Shown piece by piece: positions 1 through 6,179 of a DNA stretch of 9,286 bases. The position numbers and the translations under genes were made by a program. The stretch covers positions 1-9,286 of the forward strand of contig JAHFER010000019.1 in assembly GCA_023248365.1 (NCBI GenBank), given 5' to 3'. The notes under the pieces were generated by a model. It was not told where the DNA came from. It did not search any database and saw only the letters and a list, made by a program, of their open reading frames with translations. The number at the start of each line of letters is the position of its first letter. Position 1 is the stretch's first letter. This DNA comes from Nitrospirota bacterium (lineage in GTDB: Bacteria > Nitrospirota > 9FT-COMBO-42-15 > HDB-SIOI813).

Positions 1-1412
1 ATATGGTTATAACAGAGGCCAGGAGTGAATTTGAGGCAGGCGCTATGGCGCTTGATGTAAATGTTGGTGTTCCCATGACAGACGAGCCCGGTAATATGGG
101 GCGTGCAGTAGAATCAATTCAAACCGTTGTAGATTTACCGCTTGTTATTGACAGTTCCAGTATTGAGGCCATAGAAAAGGGGCTTAAAGTGTATGCTGGA
201 AAGGCCCTGGTAAACAGTGTAAATGCAGAACCTGAACGCATGGATTTATTGTTTCCTGTTATAAAAAAATATGGCGCCGCTGTGGTAGCGCTCCTTGCCG
301 GCAATGATATACCTGAAAAGGCATCAGAACGTTTAAAGAACGCAGAAAAGATCCTCGAACAGGCGCTGAAATACGGGATACGGAAAGAAGACATCATATT
401 TGACTGCCTTGCCCTTACTGTATCTGCTGCGCAGGAGGCATCCGCCCAGACACTTGAAACTATTCGTCTGATAAAACAGGAGCTCGGCTGTCCAACCATA
501 CTTGGCATAAGTAATGTCTCATTCGGGCTTCCAAACAGAAAGTACATCCATAACACCTTTTTGGGTATGGCAATCGGATATGGTCTTGATGCGGCTATTA
601 TTAATCCCTATGATCCGGACATGCACAATGCAGTATCTGCTTCAAGCCTTTTTGCAGGAAGGGATCCGGGCTGCAGAAAATACATAGCGATTCAGGAAAA
701 GATTAAACAAAAGGAAGATGCCCCATCAAGTAAAAAAGAGGAAAATAAACCGGAACTCAGTACCAGTGAAAAGATTTACAATGCAGTTCTGGAGGGGGAC
801 AGAGACAGCATTGTGGTACTTGTTAAAAAAGGGGTTGAAGAGGGTATCGAGCCTGGCAATATATTCCTCAATATAATGACCCCGGCCATCAGGCATCTCG
901 GAGACTTGTTTGCAGAGAGAAAGAAGTTTATACCTCATCTTGTTGCCTCTGCAGAGGCGATGAAGAAAGGGGTTGACATATTAGCGCCTCTTATTGAAAA
1001 AGACGGAGGGGTAGCGAAAAAGGGGACAATTATCATGGCTACTGTGAAAGGGGACATCCACGACATCGGGAAGAATATATGCAGTATGATGTTAAAGAAT
1101 TTCGGCTTTGAGGTTATAGACCTCGGAAAAAATGTTCCTTCTGAGGACATACTTAATGCCGCAGAAAAATACAATGCCGATATTATCGGACTTTCCGCTC
1201 TTATGACAACAACAATGATGCAGATGCAGATAGTAAGAGACACTGTGCGGAAAAATAATCTTCCTTACAAGATCATGATTGGCGGAGCAGTTACTACCAA
1301 AAAATTTGCAGAAGAGATCGGAGTGGACGGTTATGCCAAAGATGTGGGGGATGTTGTCAATGTTGCCGAGGACCTTTTGCAGGAGCTCCGTTCGGGAAAA
1401 ACCGTATCTTGA
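1..1412 (+). CDS. metH: MetH-like cobalamin-dependent methyltransferase, 3' part (pterin-binding, cap and B12 domains)
   Basis: The gene is cut by the left edge; the ATG at position 3 is only an internal Met, so residue numbers below count from it. Visible order: most of a methyltetrahydrofolate-binding TIM barrel (about 1-232, with LVIDSS at 47-52, NSVN at 71-74 and GISNVSFGLPNR at 168-179), a charged linker (235-255), a helical B12-binding cap (about 256-335), then a Rossmann cobalamin domain (about 340-465). The cobalamin domain carries D351-x-H353-x-x-G356, the His that ligates cobalt, plus GLSALMT (396-402) and GGA (427-429). In this family the barrel passes a methyl group from methyltetrahydrofolate to cob(I)alamin, and an upstream homocysteine domain would complete methionine synthesis. 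The stop falls right after the B12 domain, so there is no AdoMet-dependent reactivation domain as in E. coli MetH. Without the N-terminus I cannot exclude another corrinoid methyltransferase, but the single-chain layout favours the short MetH form of about 800 residues. Confidence 0.88.
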   Translation, partial: MVITEARSEFEAGAMALDVNVGVPMTDEPGNMGRAVESIQTVVDLPLVIDSSSIEAIEKGLKVYAGKALVNSVNAEPERMDLLFPVIKKYGAAVVALLAGNDIPEKASERLKNAEKILEQALKYGIRKEDIIFDCLALTVSAAQEASAQTLETIRLIKQELGCPTILGISNVSFGLPNRKYIHNTFLGMAIGYGLDAAIINPYDPDMHNAVSASSLFAGRDPGCRKYIAIQEKIKQKEDAPSSKKEENKPELSTSEKIYNAVLEGDRDSIVVLVKKGVEEGIEPGNIFLNIMTPAIRHLGDLFAERKKFIPHLVASAEAMKKGVDILAPLIEKDGGVAKKGTIIMATVKGDIHDIGKNICSMMLKNFGFEVIDLGKNVPSEDILNAAEKYNADIIGLSALMTTTMMQMQIVRDTVRKNNLPYKIMIGGAVTTKKFAEEIGVDGYAKDVGDVVNVAEDLLQELRSGKTVS

Positions 1413-1413
1413 C

Positions 1414-1443
1414 TTGACGTATGAATTAATTGCATGTTATCAT
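1414..1443 (+). promoter_or_regulatory. Possible sigma-70-type promoter before the tlpA-like gene
   Basis: A TTGACG box (1414-1419) is followed after 18 nt by TATCAT (1438-1443), matching the sigma-70 consensus at 5 of 6 positions in each box. Transcription would begin near 1450. That would leave out the upstream ATG at 1434 and favour the ATG at 1461 as the start of the thioredoxin gene. The site begins 2 nt after the stop of the methyltransferase gene. It was found by eye only, and chance matches are common in A+T-rich DNA. Confidence 0.35.
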
Positions 1444-2042
1444 CCAATACACAATTGAACATGTTTCCGGCAAAAAAGACCATAAGATTAATCTTCAGCA
1501 GAAAAGTCTGCCTGACCATACTGTTTACAATTGCCTTAAGTATTGGTTCAGGACTGCACTATACAGAATCTTCTCTCGCAGAGAGCAGCAATTATGCCGG
1601 CTATCTCGGGATACAGGAATACCCAAAGCCTTCAGAGGCTAAGGACTTTACATTAAAAGACATAACTAACAAAAAAATAAATTTGAAAAGTTACCGGGGA
1701 AAGGTTGTAATGCTCAACTTCTGGGCTACGTGGTGTAATCCCTGCCGGATGGAAATGCCTTCAATGGAAAAGGTATACCAGCAGTTCAAAGATAAAGGGT
1801 TTGTAATACTTTCTGTTGCCTCAGGTGACAGCAAAGAGGACGTAAGCGGGTTTATGAAAGAATATAAGTTAACATTTCCAGCTCTTCTGGATTATGATTA
1901 TGTGGTCTCAGATAATTATAAGATCTGGGCAGTTCCAACTACCTATTTTATTAATGCAAAAGGTGCGATAATTGGAAAGGTTCAGGGGAGCAGAGACTGG
2001 AATACAAGGGCCGCAACTCAGTATATTTCATCCATGTTTTAG
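1434..2042 (+). CDS. Exported TlpA/ResA-like thioredoxin-fold thiol-disulfide oxidoreductase
   Basis: This is a 202-residue protein with a basic, then hydrophobic N-terminus (K14-G40), either a signal peptide with a possible SLA|ES cleavage after residue 49 or an uncleaved anchor. The thioredoxin fold follows: the AKDFTLKDITNKKINL lead-in typical of TlpA/ResA/AhpC-TSA proteins, then WATWC101NPC104R with the redox-active CxxC, and AVP168TTYF with the cis-proline facing the active site. Family members reduce disulfides on the outer face of the cytoplasmic membrane, often for cytochrome c maturation or repair of envelope proteins; the substrate here is unknown. There is no lipobox. The start is uncertain: neither ATG 1434 nor ATG 1461 (residue 10) has a clear ribosome binding site, and the possible promoter just upstream would favour 1461. 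The gene starts 21 nt after the methyltransferase gene and ends 55 nt before the Spy-like gene. Confidence 0.88.
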   Translation: MLSSNTQLNMFPAKKTIRLIFSRKVCLTILFTIALSIGSGLHYTESSLAESSNYAGYLGIQEYPKPSEAKDFTLKDITNKKINLKSYRGKVVMLNFWATWCNPCRMEMPSMEKVYQQFKDKGFVILSVASGDSKEDVSGFMKEYKLTFPALLDYDYVVSDNYKIWAVPTTYFINAKGAIIGKVQGSRDWNTRAATQYISSMF

Positions 2043-2060
2043 GCTTGCCTGTAACCAATT

Positions 2061-2082
2061 AATTTAACAATTTAACATTAAC
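2061..2082 (+). repeat. Short A+T-rich tandem repeat before the Spy-like gene
   Basis: AATTTAACA is followed directly by ATTTAACAT and then TAAC, so an ATTTAACA-like unit repeats with a period of about 9 nt just ahead of the ribosome binding site. It may be a leader element or a regulator site, or simple low-complexity sequence. I see no convincing -35/-10 pair in this gap. Confidence 0.4.
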
Positions 2083-2084
2083 AA

Positions 2085-2093
2085 AGGGGAGGA
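2085..2093 (+). promoter_or_regulatory. Strong Shine-Dalgarno site of the Spy-like gene
   Basis: AGGGGAGGA lies 4 nt before the ATG at 2098 and is close to the anti-Shine-Dalgarno consensus. It is by far the strongest ribosome binding site on the plus strand of this window and fixes the start of the next gene. It suggests high translation, as expected for an abundant periplasmic protein. Confidence 0.8.
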
Positions 2094-2097
2094 AACA

Positions 2098-2655
2098 ATG
2101 AAAAAAAGAAAACTTTTATCATTAGTATTTTTATCTGTACTAATCCTGTTTAGCAGCAGATTGGCAATAGCCATGGATAAAATGTATACGCATGAATCAC
2201 CCGATATGATGAGCAATGAAACGGATGATGTATATTGTAAGAAAGATCACGGGATGAGGCCCATGATGAATATGGGAATGAACGCATGGGAGATGATAAA
2301 GGAAAAACTTAATCTTTCAGAAGCGGAAAATGAAAAACTCGGGAAGATCTTCTATGAATATCGAAAAGAGATGTTAAGAAAAGGTGCTGAAATAGAGATC
2401 GCTGAAATGGATTTAAACTGGCTTTTGAAGACAAAAAAGACTGATGCAAAAAGTATAAAAGAAGCTTTAGATAAATTAGAAGCCTTAAAAACCAGCCTTA
2501 ATAAATTCCGGGTAGACTCTCTGCTAAAGACAAGAGAATTTCTCTCAGAGGAACAATATGGAATACTGGCAGACAGTATCCTTGGATGGATGGGGCATCA
2601 TTCTTCCATGCATGGGATGGGAATGCGCGGAATGAAAGGGGATAGTGACAATTAA
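2098..2655 (+). CDS. Exported Met/His-rich Spy/CpxP/ZraP-like periplasmic protein
   Basis: This is a 185-residue protein with a clear signal peptide (MKKRK, then hydrophobic to about residue 23, with likely cleavage after AIA at 25). The mature part is strikingly rich in Met (17) and has five His. These cluster in an N-terminal stretch (about 26-66, including MMNMGM) and a C-terminal tail (about 165-179, GWMGHHSSMHGMGMRGM). Between them is an all-helical, charged core (about 67-162). LNLSEAENEKL and FLSEEQYGIL sit where Spy/CpxP proteins carry their two LTxxQ-type motifs. Family members are periplasmic chaperones or metal-binding stress proteins (Spy, CpxP, zinc-associated ZraP). The Met/His ends suggest binding of copper, silver or zinc, but this is inferred from composition. 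The lone Cys (47) cannot form an internal disulfide. No sensor kinase or efflux pump is adjacent. Family assignment is moderately sure, metal choice unknown. Confidence 0.75.
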   Translation: MKKRKLLSLVFLSVLILFSSRLAIAMDKMYTHESPDMMSNETDDVYCKKDHGMRPMMNMGMNAWEMIKEKLNLSEAENEKLGKIFYEYRKEMLRKGAEIEIAEMDLNWLLKTKKTDAKSIKEALDKLEALKTSLNKFRVDSLLKTREFLSEEQYGILADSILGWMGHHSSMHGMGMRGMKGDSDN

Positions 2656-2695
2656 TTGCATGGATGACATTGAGGAATCCAGGTAGATGTAACTT

Positions 2696-4372
2696 ATGCC
2701 TTTTTACAATTTCAGGCAGACTTACAGAGATCTTCAACGTGTCCGTCAGATACTTAATACCCTTATAAAATATGGGTTTGGTTATGTAGTAGACAAATTA
2801 AATCTTCAGAGTTATATCCCGCTTGGGAAAAGACTGTTCCGGATACCTGAGCGGGAAATAATCCCAAAGAATGCCGCCGGACAATTCAGATTGGTACTTG
2901 AAGAGCTCGGCACAACCTTTATCAAATTCGGTCAGATATTAAGTTTCAGGAGGGACATTTTATCTGAGGATTTCATAATTGAACTCCAGAAACTCCAGGA
3001 CAATGTTCCTCCTTTTTCCTTAGAGCAGGTCAGAGAAGAAATCTTATCCCAGTTTGGAAAACCTGTAGAAAAACTTTTTGCATCATTCGATGAAATACCA
3101 CTTGCGGCAGCATCCATCGGTCAAGTTCACAGGGCAAAGCTCTTTAATGGAAAAGATGTAGTTGTCAAAATTCAACGGCCTGGCATCAAAGCGATAATAG
3201 ACACTGACCTGAATATCCTGGCAAATCTGGCTAAGTTAATGGAAAAGTATATCCCAGAGGCCAGGCTGTATGACCCTGTCGGTCTGGTAGAAGAGTTTTC
3301 CCGTTCAATTACAAGGGAATTAGACTTCAGACTTGAGGGCAGGAGCGCAGATAGATTCAGGGAGATGTTTAAAAATTCAAAAACCGTATATGTTCCTGAG
3401 GTAATATGGGAGTTCAGCGGTAATCATATCCTTACAATTGAATATTCTGTGGGGAAAAAGGTTACGGATATAGATGGGGATATAAAATACAGACAAAGAT
3501 TAGCAAAGAATTTTAATGAAATCTATTTAATCCAGATATTTGAACACGGTTTTTTCCACGCAGACCCTCATCCCGGCAATGTATTTTTTCTTGATAACGG
3601 CCGCATCTGTTTCCATGACTTCGGGATTATGGGACACCTGGATGATGAGATGGTGGATAACCTGGCAAATATATTCCTCGCCTTCATGGACAAGGATATT
3701 GACAGGATGATGGATGTTTATCTTGAAGTGGGAATCTTAGATGGAGAGCTCGACCAAAAGGCATTCAAAAGAGATTTAAGGGATTTTTTTGAAAGATACT
3801 ATGACATACCTTTAAAGGAATTTTCCTTTGCCGGGTTTATGGACGGCCTTGTATCTATTGGACGGCATTACTACATAAAACTTCCTACTGACCTTCTATT
3901 ATTTGGTAAGACATTCATGACCGTTGAGTCAATAGTAAGAACCCTTGATCCTGATTTTAATCTGGTAGAAAACATCAGGCCTTATACAGAGACCTTGTTT
4001 CGTAAAAGGTTATTCAGACCCGCCGGAATTTACAAGAATTTAATCAATGTGGGCATTGAACTAAACCGTATCCTGAGGACATTTCCTCACGACTTTAAGC
4101 ATTTGTTAAAGCATCTTAAAGAAGGCCGGATAGAGATAGAAGTAAAGCATGATAAACTTGAAGACCTTGAACTTCACATAGACAAGGCAAGCAACAGATT
4201 GTCTTTCAGCCTTATAATTGCCGCTATTATCGTAGGTTCTTCCATAATCATGCAGACCCCCATGGGGCCGCTCTTTCTTGGTTACCCTGTAATAGGTGTT
4301 GCAGGTTATCTTATCGCCGGTTTCCTGGGCCTGTGGCTTGTCTGGGCTATATTGAAATCAGGGAAGCTGTAA
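2696..4372 (+). CDS. ubiB: UbiB/AarF/ABC1 atypical protein-kinase-like protein
   Basis: At 558 residues this is the usual length for the family. Diagnostic motifs appear in order: KFGQ (77-80, the KxGQ motif), the Ala-rich nucleotide loop AAASIGQVH (137-145), Lys158 in VVVKIQRPG, ITRELDF (205-211), the catalytic-loop region HADPHPGN (288-295) and the metal-binding DFG (308-310). The C-terminus has two hydrophobic segments (about 503-520 and 526-552), the membrane hairpin of bacterial UbiB proteins. Relatives (E. coli UbiB, mitochondrial COQ8/ADCK) are ATPases needed for ubiquinone synthesis, probably helping lipid intermediates leave the membrane; canonical protein kinase activity is not established. 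Many bacteria without ubiquinone carry homologues, so the quinone role here is an inference. The gene starts 40 nt after the Spy-like gene with a weak ribosome binding site and ends before a palindromic repeat that separates it from the convergent mltG. Confidence 0.93.
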   Translation: MPFYNFRQTYRDLQRVRQILNTLIKYGFGYVVDKLNLQSYIPLGKRLFRIPEREIIPKNAAGQFRLVLEELGTTFIKFGQILSFRRDILSEDFIIELQKLQDNVPPFSLEQVREEILSQFGKPVEKLFASFDEIPLAAASIGQVHRAKLFNGKDVVVKIQRPGIKAIIDTDLNILANLAKLMEKYIPEARLYDPVGLVEEFSRSITRELDFRLEGRSADRFREMFKNSKTVYVPEVIWEFSGNHILTIEYSVGKKVTDIDGDIKYRQRLAKNFNEIYLIQIFEHGFFHADPHPGNVFFLDNGRICFHDFGIMGHLDDEMVDNLANIFLAFMDKDIDRMMDVYLEVGILDGELDQKAFKRDLRDFFERYYDIPLKEFSFAGFMDGLVSIGRHYYIKLPTDLLLFGKTFMTVESIVRTLDPDFNLVENIRPYTETLFRKRLFRPAGIYKNLINVGIELNRILRTFPHDFKHLLKHLKEGRIEIEVKHDKLEDLELHIDKASNRLSFSLIIAAIIVGSSIIMQTPMGPLFLGYPVIGVAGYLIAGFLGLWLVWAILKSGKL

Positions 4373-4376
4373 GTCT

Positions 4377-4503
4377 GACGGCTTCGTAAAAAGTCCATCT
4401 GCGGCGTTGCGCTACATCCTTCGTCATTGCGGCGTACCGACAACGTACGCCTCATTCCTCAGGATTTGCGCGCCTTGCACCTGGAGCTTTTTACAAAGCC
4501 GTC
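4377..4503. repeat. 127-bp imperfect palindromic repeat, probable bidirectional terminator
   Basis: The left end GACGGCTTCGTAAAAAGTCC (4377-4396) and the right end GGAGCTTTTTACAAAGCCGTC (4483-4503, split here as GGAGCTTTTT and ACAAAGCCGTC) are inverted repeats of about 20 bp with two differences. The interior is also an imperfect inverted repeat closing on the perfect stem GGCGTAC (4431-4437) / GTACGCC (4445-4451) with a 7-nt loop. An A-run (4388-4392) and a T-run (4488-4492) flank the hairpin, so either strand gives a stem followed by a U-run. It lies between two convergent genes, where a shared terminator is expected. It looks like a REP/MITE-type dispersed repeat; it has no coding capacity and I see no target-site duplication. 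Confidence 0.8.
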
Positions 4504-4512
4504 CGCTTCCAT

Positions 4513-4540
4513 GACTTTTTACGAGTCCATCAAGACTCAT
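4513..4540. repeat. Third copy of the repeat's terminal motif, with a small hairpin
   Basis: GACTTTTTACGAGTCCATC (4513-4531) read on the minus strand is GATGGACTCGTAAAAAGTC, the same motif as both ends of the neighbouring palindrome (consensus GAYGGMYTYGTAAAAA). Its GAGTC (4523-4527) also pairs with GACTC (4534-4538) across a 6-nt loop. It ends 22 nt before the mltG stop codon. It may be the remaining end of a second, mostly lost element. Confidence 0.65.
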
Positions 4541-4561
4541 CCGGTTCCGCGATAGATAAAA

Positions 4562-5599
4562 CTACCTTAATAACTTGTTCAACCCCAGCGGCTTCTGATA
4601 AACAGCCACTGCCCTGTTATGCTCTGCAAGGTTTTTTGAGAATTGGTGTGTGCCATCATTCTTTGAAACAAAATAGAGATAATTTACATTTGCCGGATAT
4701 AGTGCGGCCCTTATGGACTCAATACCAGGACTTCCTATCGGACCCGGAGGAAGGCCACGGTTTATATATGTATTATATGAAGATTTAAAGCTAAGGTTCT
4801 CCTTTTTGAGGTCACCATTAAAACCGCTTCCGAGGGCATATATAACAGTAGGGTCACACTGAAGAGGCATCTTCTTTTTAAGCCTGTTATAAAATACTGC
4901 TGATATAAGCGGCCTATCCCCTTCTGCAACAGCCTCTTTTTCGATTAAAGAGGCAAGTGTAATTACATCCTTTTCTGACATCTTCAGATTTGAAGCCTTT
5001 TCAGCAAGGTCAGGGGTAAACGCATTTTTAAACCTCAGTACCATCTTTTTCACCATCTTTTTCGGGCTGGTCCCCTTGAAGAAATAATATGTATCCGGGT
5101 AAAGAAAGCCCTCAAGATTTAGAACATCTATCCCAAGTAAATCTATCAGATCCCTGTCTTTTGTCAGTTCCTTAAATTTTTTTGCATCAACAAGCCCCTC
5201 TGATTCAAGCAATTCTGCAATCTTGTTTATATCGTAACCAGGCTGAATCATTATCTTGCGGTAGTTTACCTTTCCGTATTTAAAGAACAGCAGTATATCA
5301 AAGAGATTGATATTCGGAGGAAACACATAATCTCCTGCCATAATCTCCTTTTCAGATACCATGAACTTTCCTGCAATGAGAAATAACGTACTGCTCCTGA
5401 TAAAACCCTGTTCTTCGAGATTATTTGCTATCCAACGCAGGGTAACACCTTCAGGCACATTAAACTCACGGCCTTCAATATTTCCGCTTTTTACTGTTGA
5501 AAAAAAACTGCTGTAACCTGCTATGAACAACAGGAATATCAATACTGCAACTACTCCAATGATGGCTGCAACCTGGCCGATTTTAATTCTTTTCGTCAA
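4562..5599 (-). CDS. mltG: Endolytic murein transglycosylase MltG
   Basis: This is a 345-residue protein with a short basic N-terminus, one membrane anchor (about 9-32) and a periplasmic YceG domain. A LysM-like part lies at about 43-110 (FNVPEGVTLRWIANNLEEQG). The catalytic part contains EGFLYPDTYYF (163-173), ASLIE220KEA with Glu220 matching the catalytic Glu of E. coli MltG, Q247CDPTVIYALG, and GLPPGPIGSPGI (282-293). MltG cleaves nascent peptidoglycan strands near the membrane and is thought to end glycan synthesis. The start is a TTG (5599-5597): no ATG lies upstream in frame, the next Met is residue 80, and AGAGGA (5609-5604) inside the end of ruvX is spaced 4 nt away. It begins 1 nt after the ruvX stop, so the two are probably translationally coupled. 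All key residues are present. Confidence 0.95.
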   Translation of the reverse strand: MTKRIKIGQVAAIIGVVAVLIFLLFIAGYSSFFSTVKSGNIEGREFNVPEGVTLRWIANNLEEQGFIRSSTLFLIAGKFMVSEKEIMAGDYVFPPNINLFDILLFFKYGKVNYRKIMIQPGYDINKIAELLESEGLVDAKKFKELTKDRDLIDLLGIDVLNLEGFLYPDTYYFFKGTSPKKMVKKMVLRFKNAFTPDLAEKASNLKMSEKDVITLASLIEKEAVAEGDRPLISAVFYNRLKKKMPLQCDPTVIYALGSGFNGDLKKENLSFKSSYNTYINRGLPPGPIGSPGIESIRAALYPANVNYLYFVSKNDGTHQFSKNLAEHNRAVAVYQKPLGLNKLLR

Positions 5600-5600
5600 T

Positions 5601-6014
5601 TTATCCTCTGCTCCTGCTGCTCATGTAGTCCTGCAGAATAATTACTGCGGATAACTGATCAATTATCTTCTTCCGCTTATCCCTGCGCATATCTGCATCA
5701 ATCAATGCCTTCTCCACCAATTTTGTGCTTAAACGCTCATCGAATAATTTAATTGGTATGTTTATTTCGTTCTTAAGCTCTTCAATAAATTTGATTACCT
5801 TCTCCCCCTGGATGCCCATAGTTCCATTCATCATCACAGGCATACCTACAACTATCTCTTCTACATTATACTCATCTAAAATATCTTTAATCTGTCCCAG
5901 AAAATTTTTAGACTGGCGATCTATAGTAATAAGGCCGTTGGCAGAGATCTCAAGCTCGTCGCATATAGCAACACCGATCCTTCTGTCTCCAACGTCAAGG
6001 GCAATTATACGCAT
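5601..6014 (-). CDS. ruvX: RuvX/YqgF-family RNase H-fold nuclease (pre-16S rRNA processing)
   Basis: This 137-residue protein has the normal family length and all landmark motifs: ALD7VGDRRIGVA at the N-terminus, EIVVGMP (53-59), DERLST (92-97) and D119QLSAVIILQDY near the C-terminus. Together these give the acidic cluster of the RNase H-like fold. The family (YqgF) was predicted to be a Holliday junction resolvase and was later shown in E. coli to mature the 5' end of 16S rRNA; the DNA role is unproven for most members. The ATG at 6014 is the only reasonable start, because the conserved strand begins at residue 2, but it lacks a good Shine-Dalgarno site. Its own promoter is not evident: a TTGACT at 6045-6040 has no well-placed -10 box. 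It is followed at once by mltG, a widely seen pairing. Confidence 0.95.
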   Translation of the reverse strand: MRIIALDVGDRRIGVAICDELEISANGLITIDRQSKNFLGQIKDILDEYNVEEIVVGMPVMMNGTMGIQGEKVIKFIEELKNEINIPIKLFDERLSTKLVEKALIDADMRRDKRKKIIDQLSAVIILQDYMSSRSRG

Positions 6015-6049
6015 ATAAAGTATTAAGTTCGAAATTAAAAGTCAAAGTT

Positions 6050-6067
6050 GATGGCCTCGTAAAAACC
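6050..6067 (+). repeat. Fourth copy of the repeat's terminal motif
   Basis: GATGGCCTCGTAAAAACC matches the terminal motif of the 4377-4503 palindrome (consensus GAYGGMYTYGTAAAAA). It lies directly against the different palindrome at 6069-6155, and I find no inverted partner on the other side of that palindrome. On the minus strand it supplies a TTTTTAC run just beyond the hairpin, which could help end transcripts coming from alaS and the phasin-like gene. Confidence 0.65.
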
Positions 6068-6068
6068 T

Positions 6069-6155
6069 TTTTCACCGCAGAGAGCGCGGAGGACACAGAG
6101 GAAATTCCTTTATATCAATAAGTTCTCTGCGCTCTCTGCGTCCTCAGCGGTAAAT
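6069..6155. repeat. CACCGCAGAG-type imperfect palindromic repeat
   Basis: The left arm (about 6069-6103, TTCACCGCAGAGAGCGCGGA and onward) and the right arm (about 6122-6155, ending GTCCTCAGCGGTAAA) are inverted repeats. They pair over about 30 bp with mismatches around a 15-20 nt A+T-rich loop (about 6104-6121). Each arm is itself made of 9-10 nt units, such as TCTCTGCG, CTCTCTGCG and TCCTCAGCGG in the right arm. I recognise this general CACCGCAGAG / CTCTGCGG type from intergenic regions of many environmental bacterial genomes; that is memory, not a search. It is non-coding and lies between the phasin-like gene and ruvX, where the hairpin may weaken or stop read-through. Confidence 0.8.
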
Positions 6156-6179
6156 TTGGATGTTGTCATTTGAACTTTA

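Noticed and set aside
119..556. 145-codon minus-strand frame opposite the methyltransferase gene
   Set aside because: It is antisense to a conserved pterin-binding domain and its composition is typical of a reverse-strand shadow.
1554..1575. Lipoprotein signal in the thioredoxin-like protein
   Set aside because: The only N-terminal Cys (residue 26) lies at the start of the hydrophobic segment in RKVC, not in a lipobox at its end.
1430..1642. 70-codon plus-strand frame overlapping the thioredoxin gene start
   Set aside because: It lies in another frame of the TlpA-like gene, ends inside it, and its translation is basic and shows no domain; it is a shadow frame.
4377..4531. CRISPR-like array or attachment site
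   Set aside because: There are no regularly spaced direct repeats with unique spacers, and no integrase or tRNA is nearby; the copies are inverted ends of a palindrome.
6017..6045. TTGACT with TACTTT as a promoter for ruvX
   Set aside because: With a 17-nt spacer the start point would fall downstream of the ruvX ATG, and the alternative TAATAC gives a spacer of only 14 nt.
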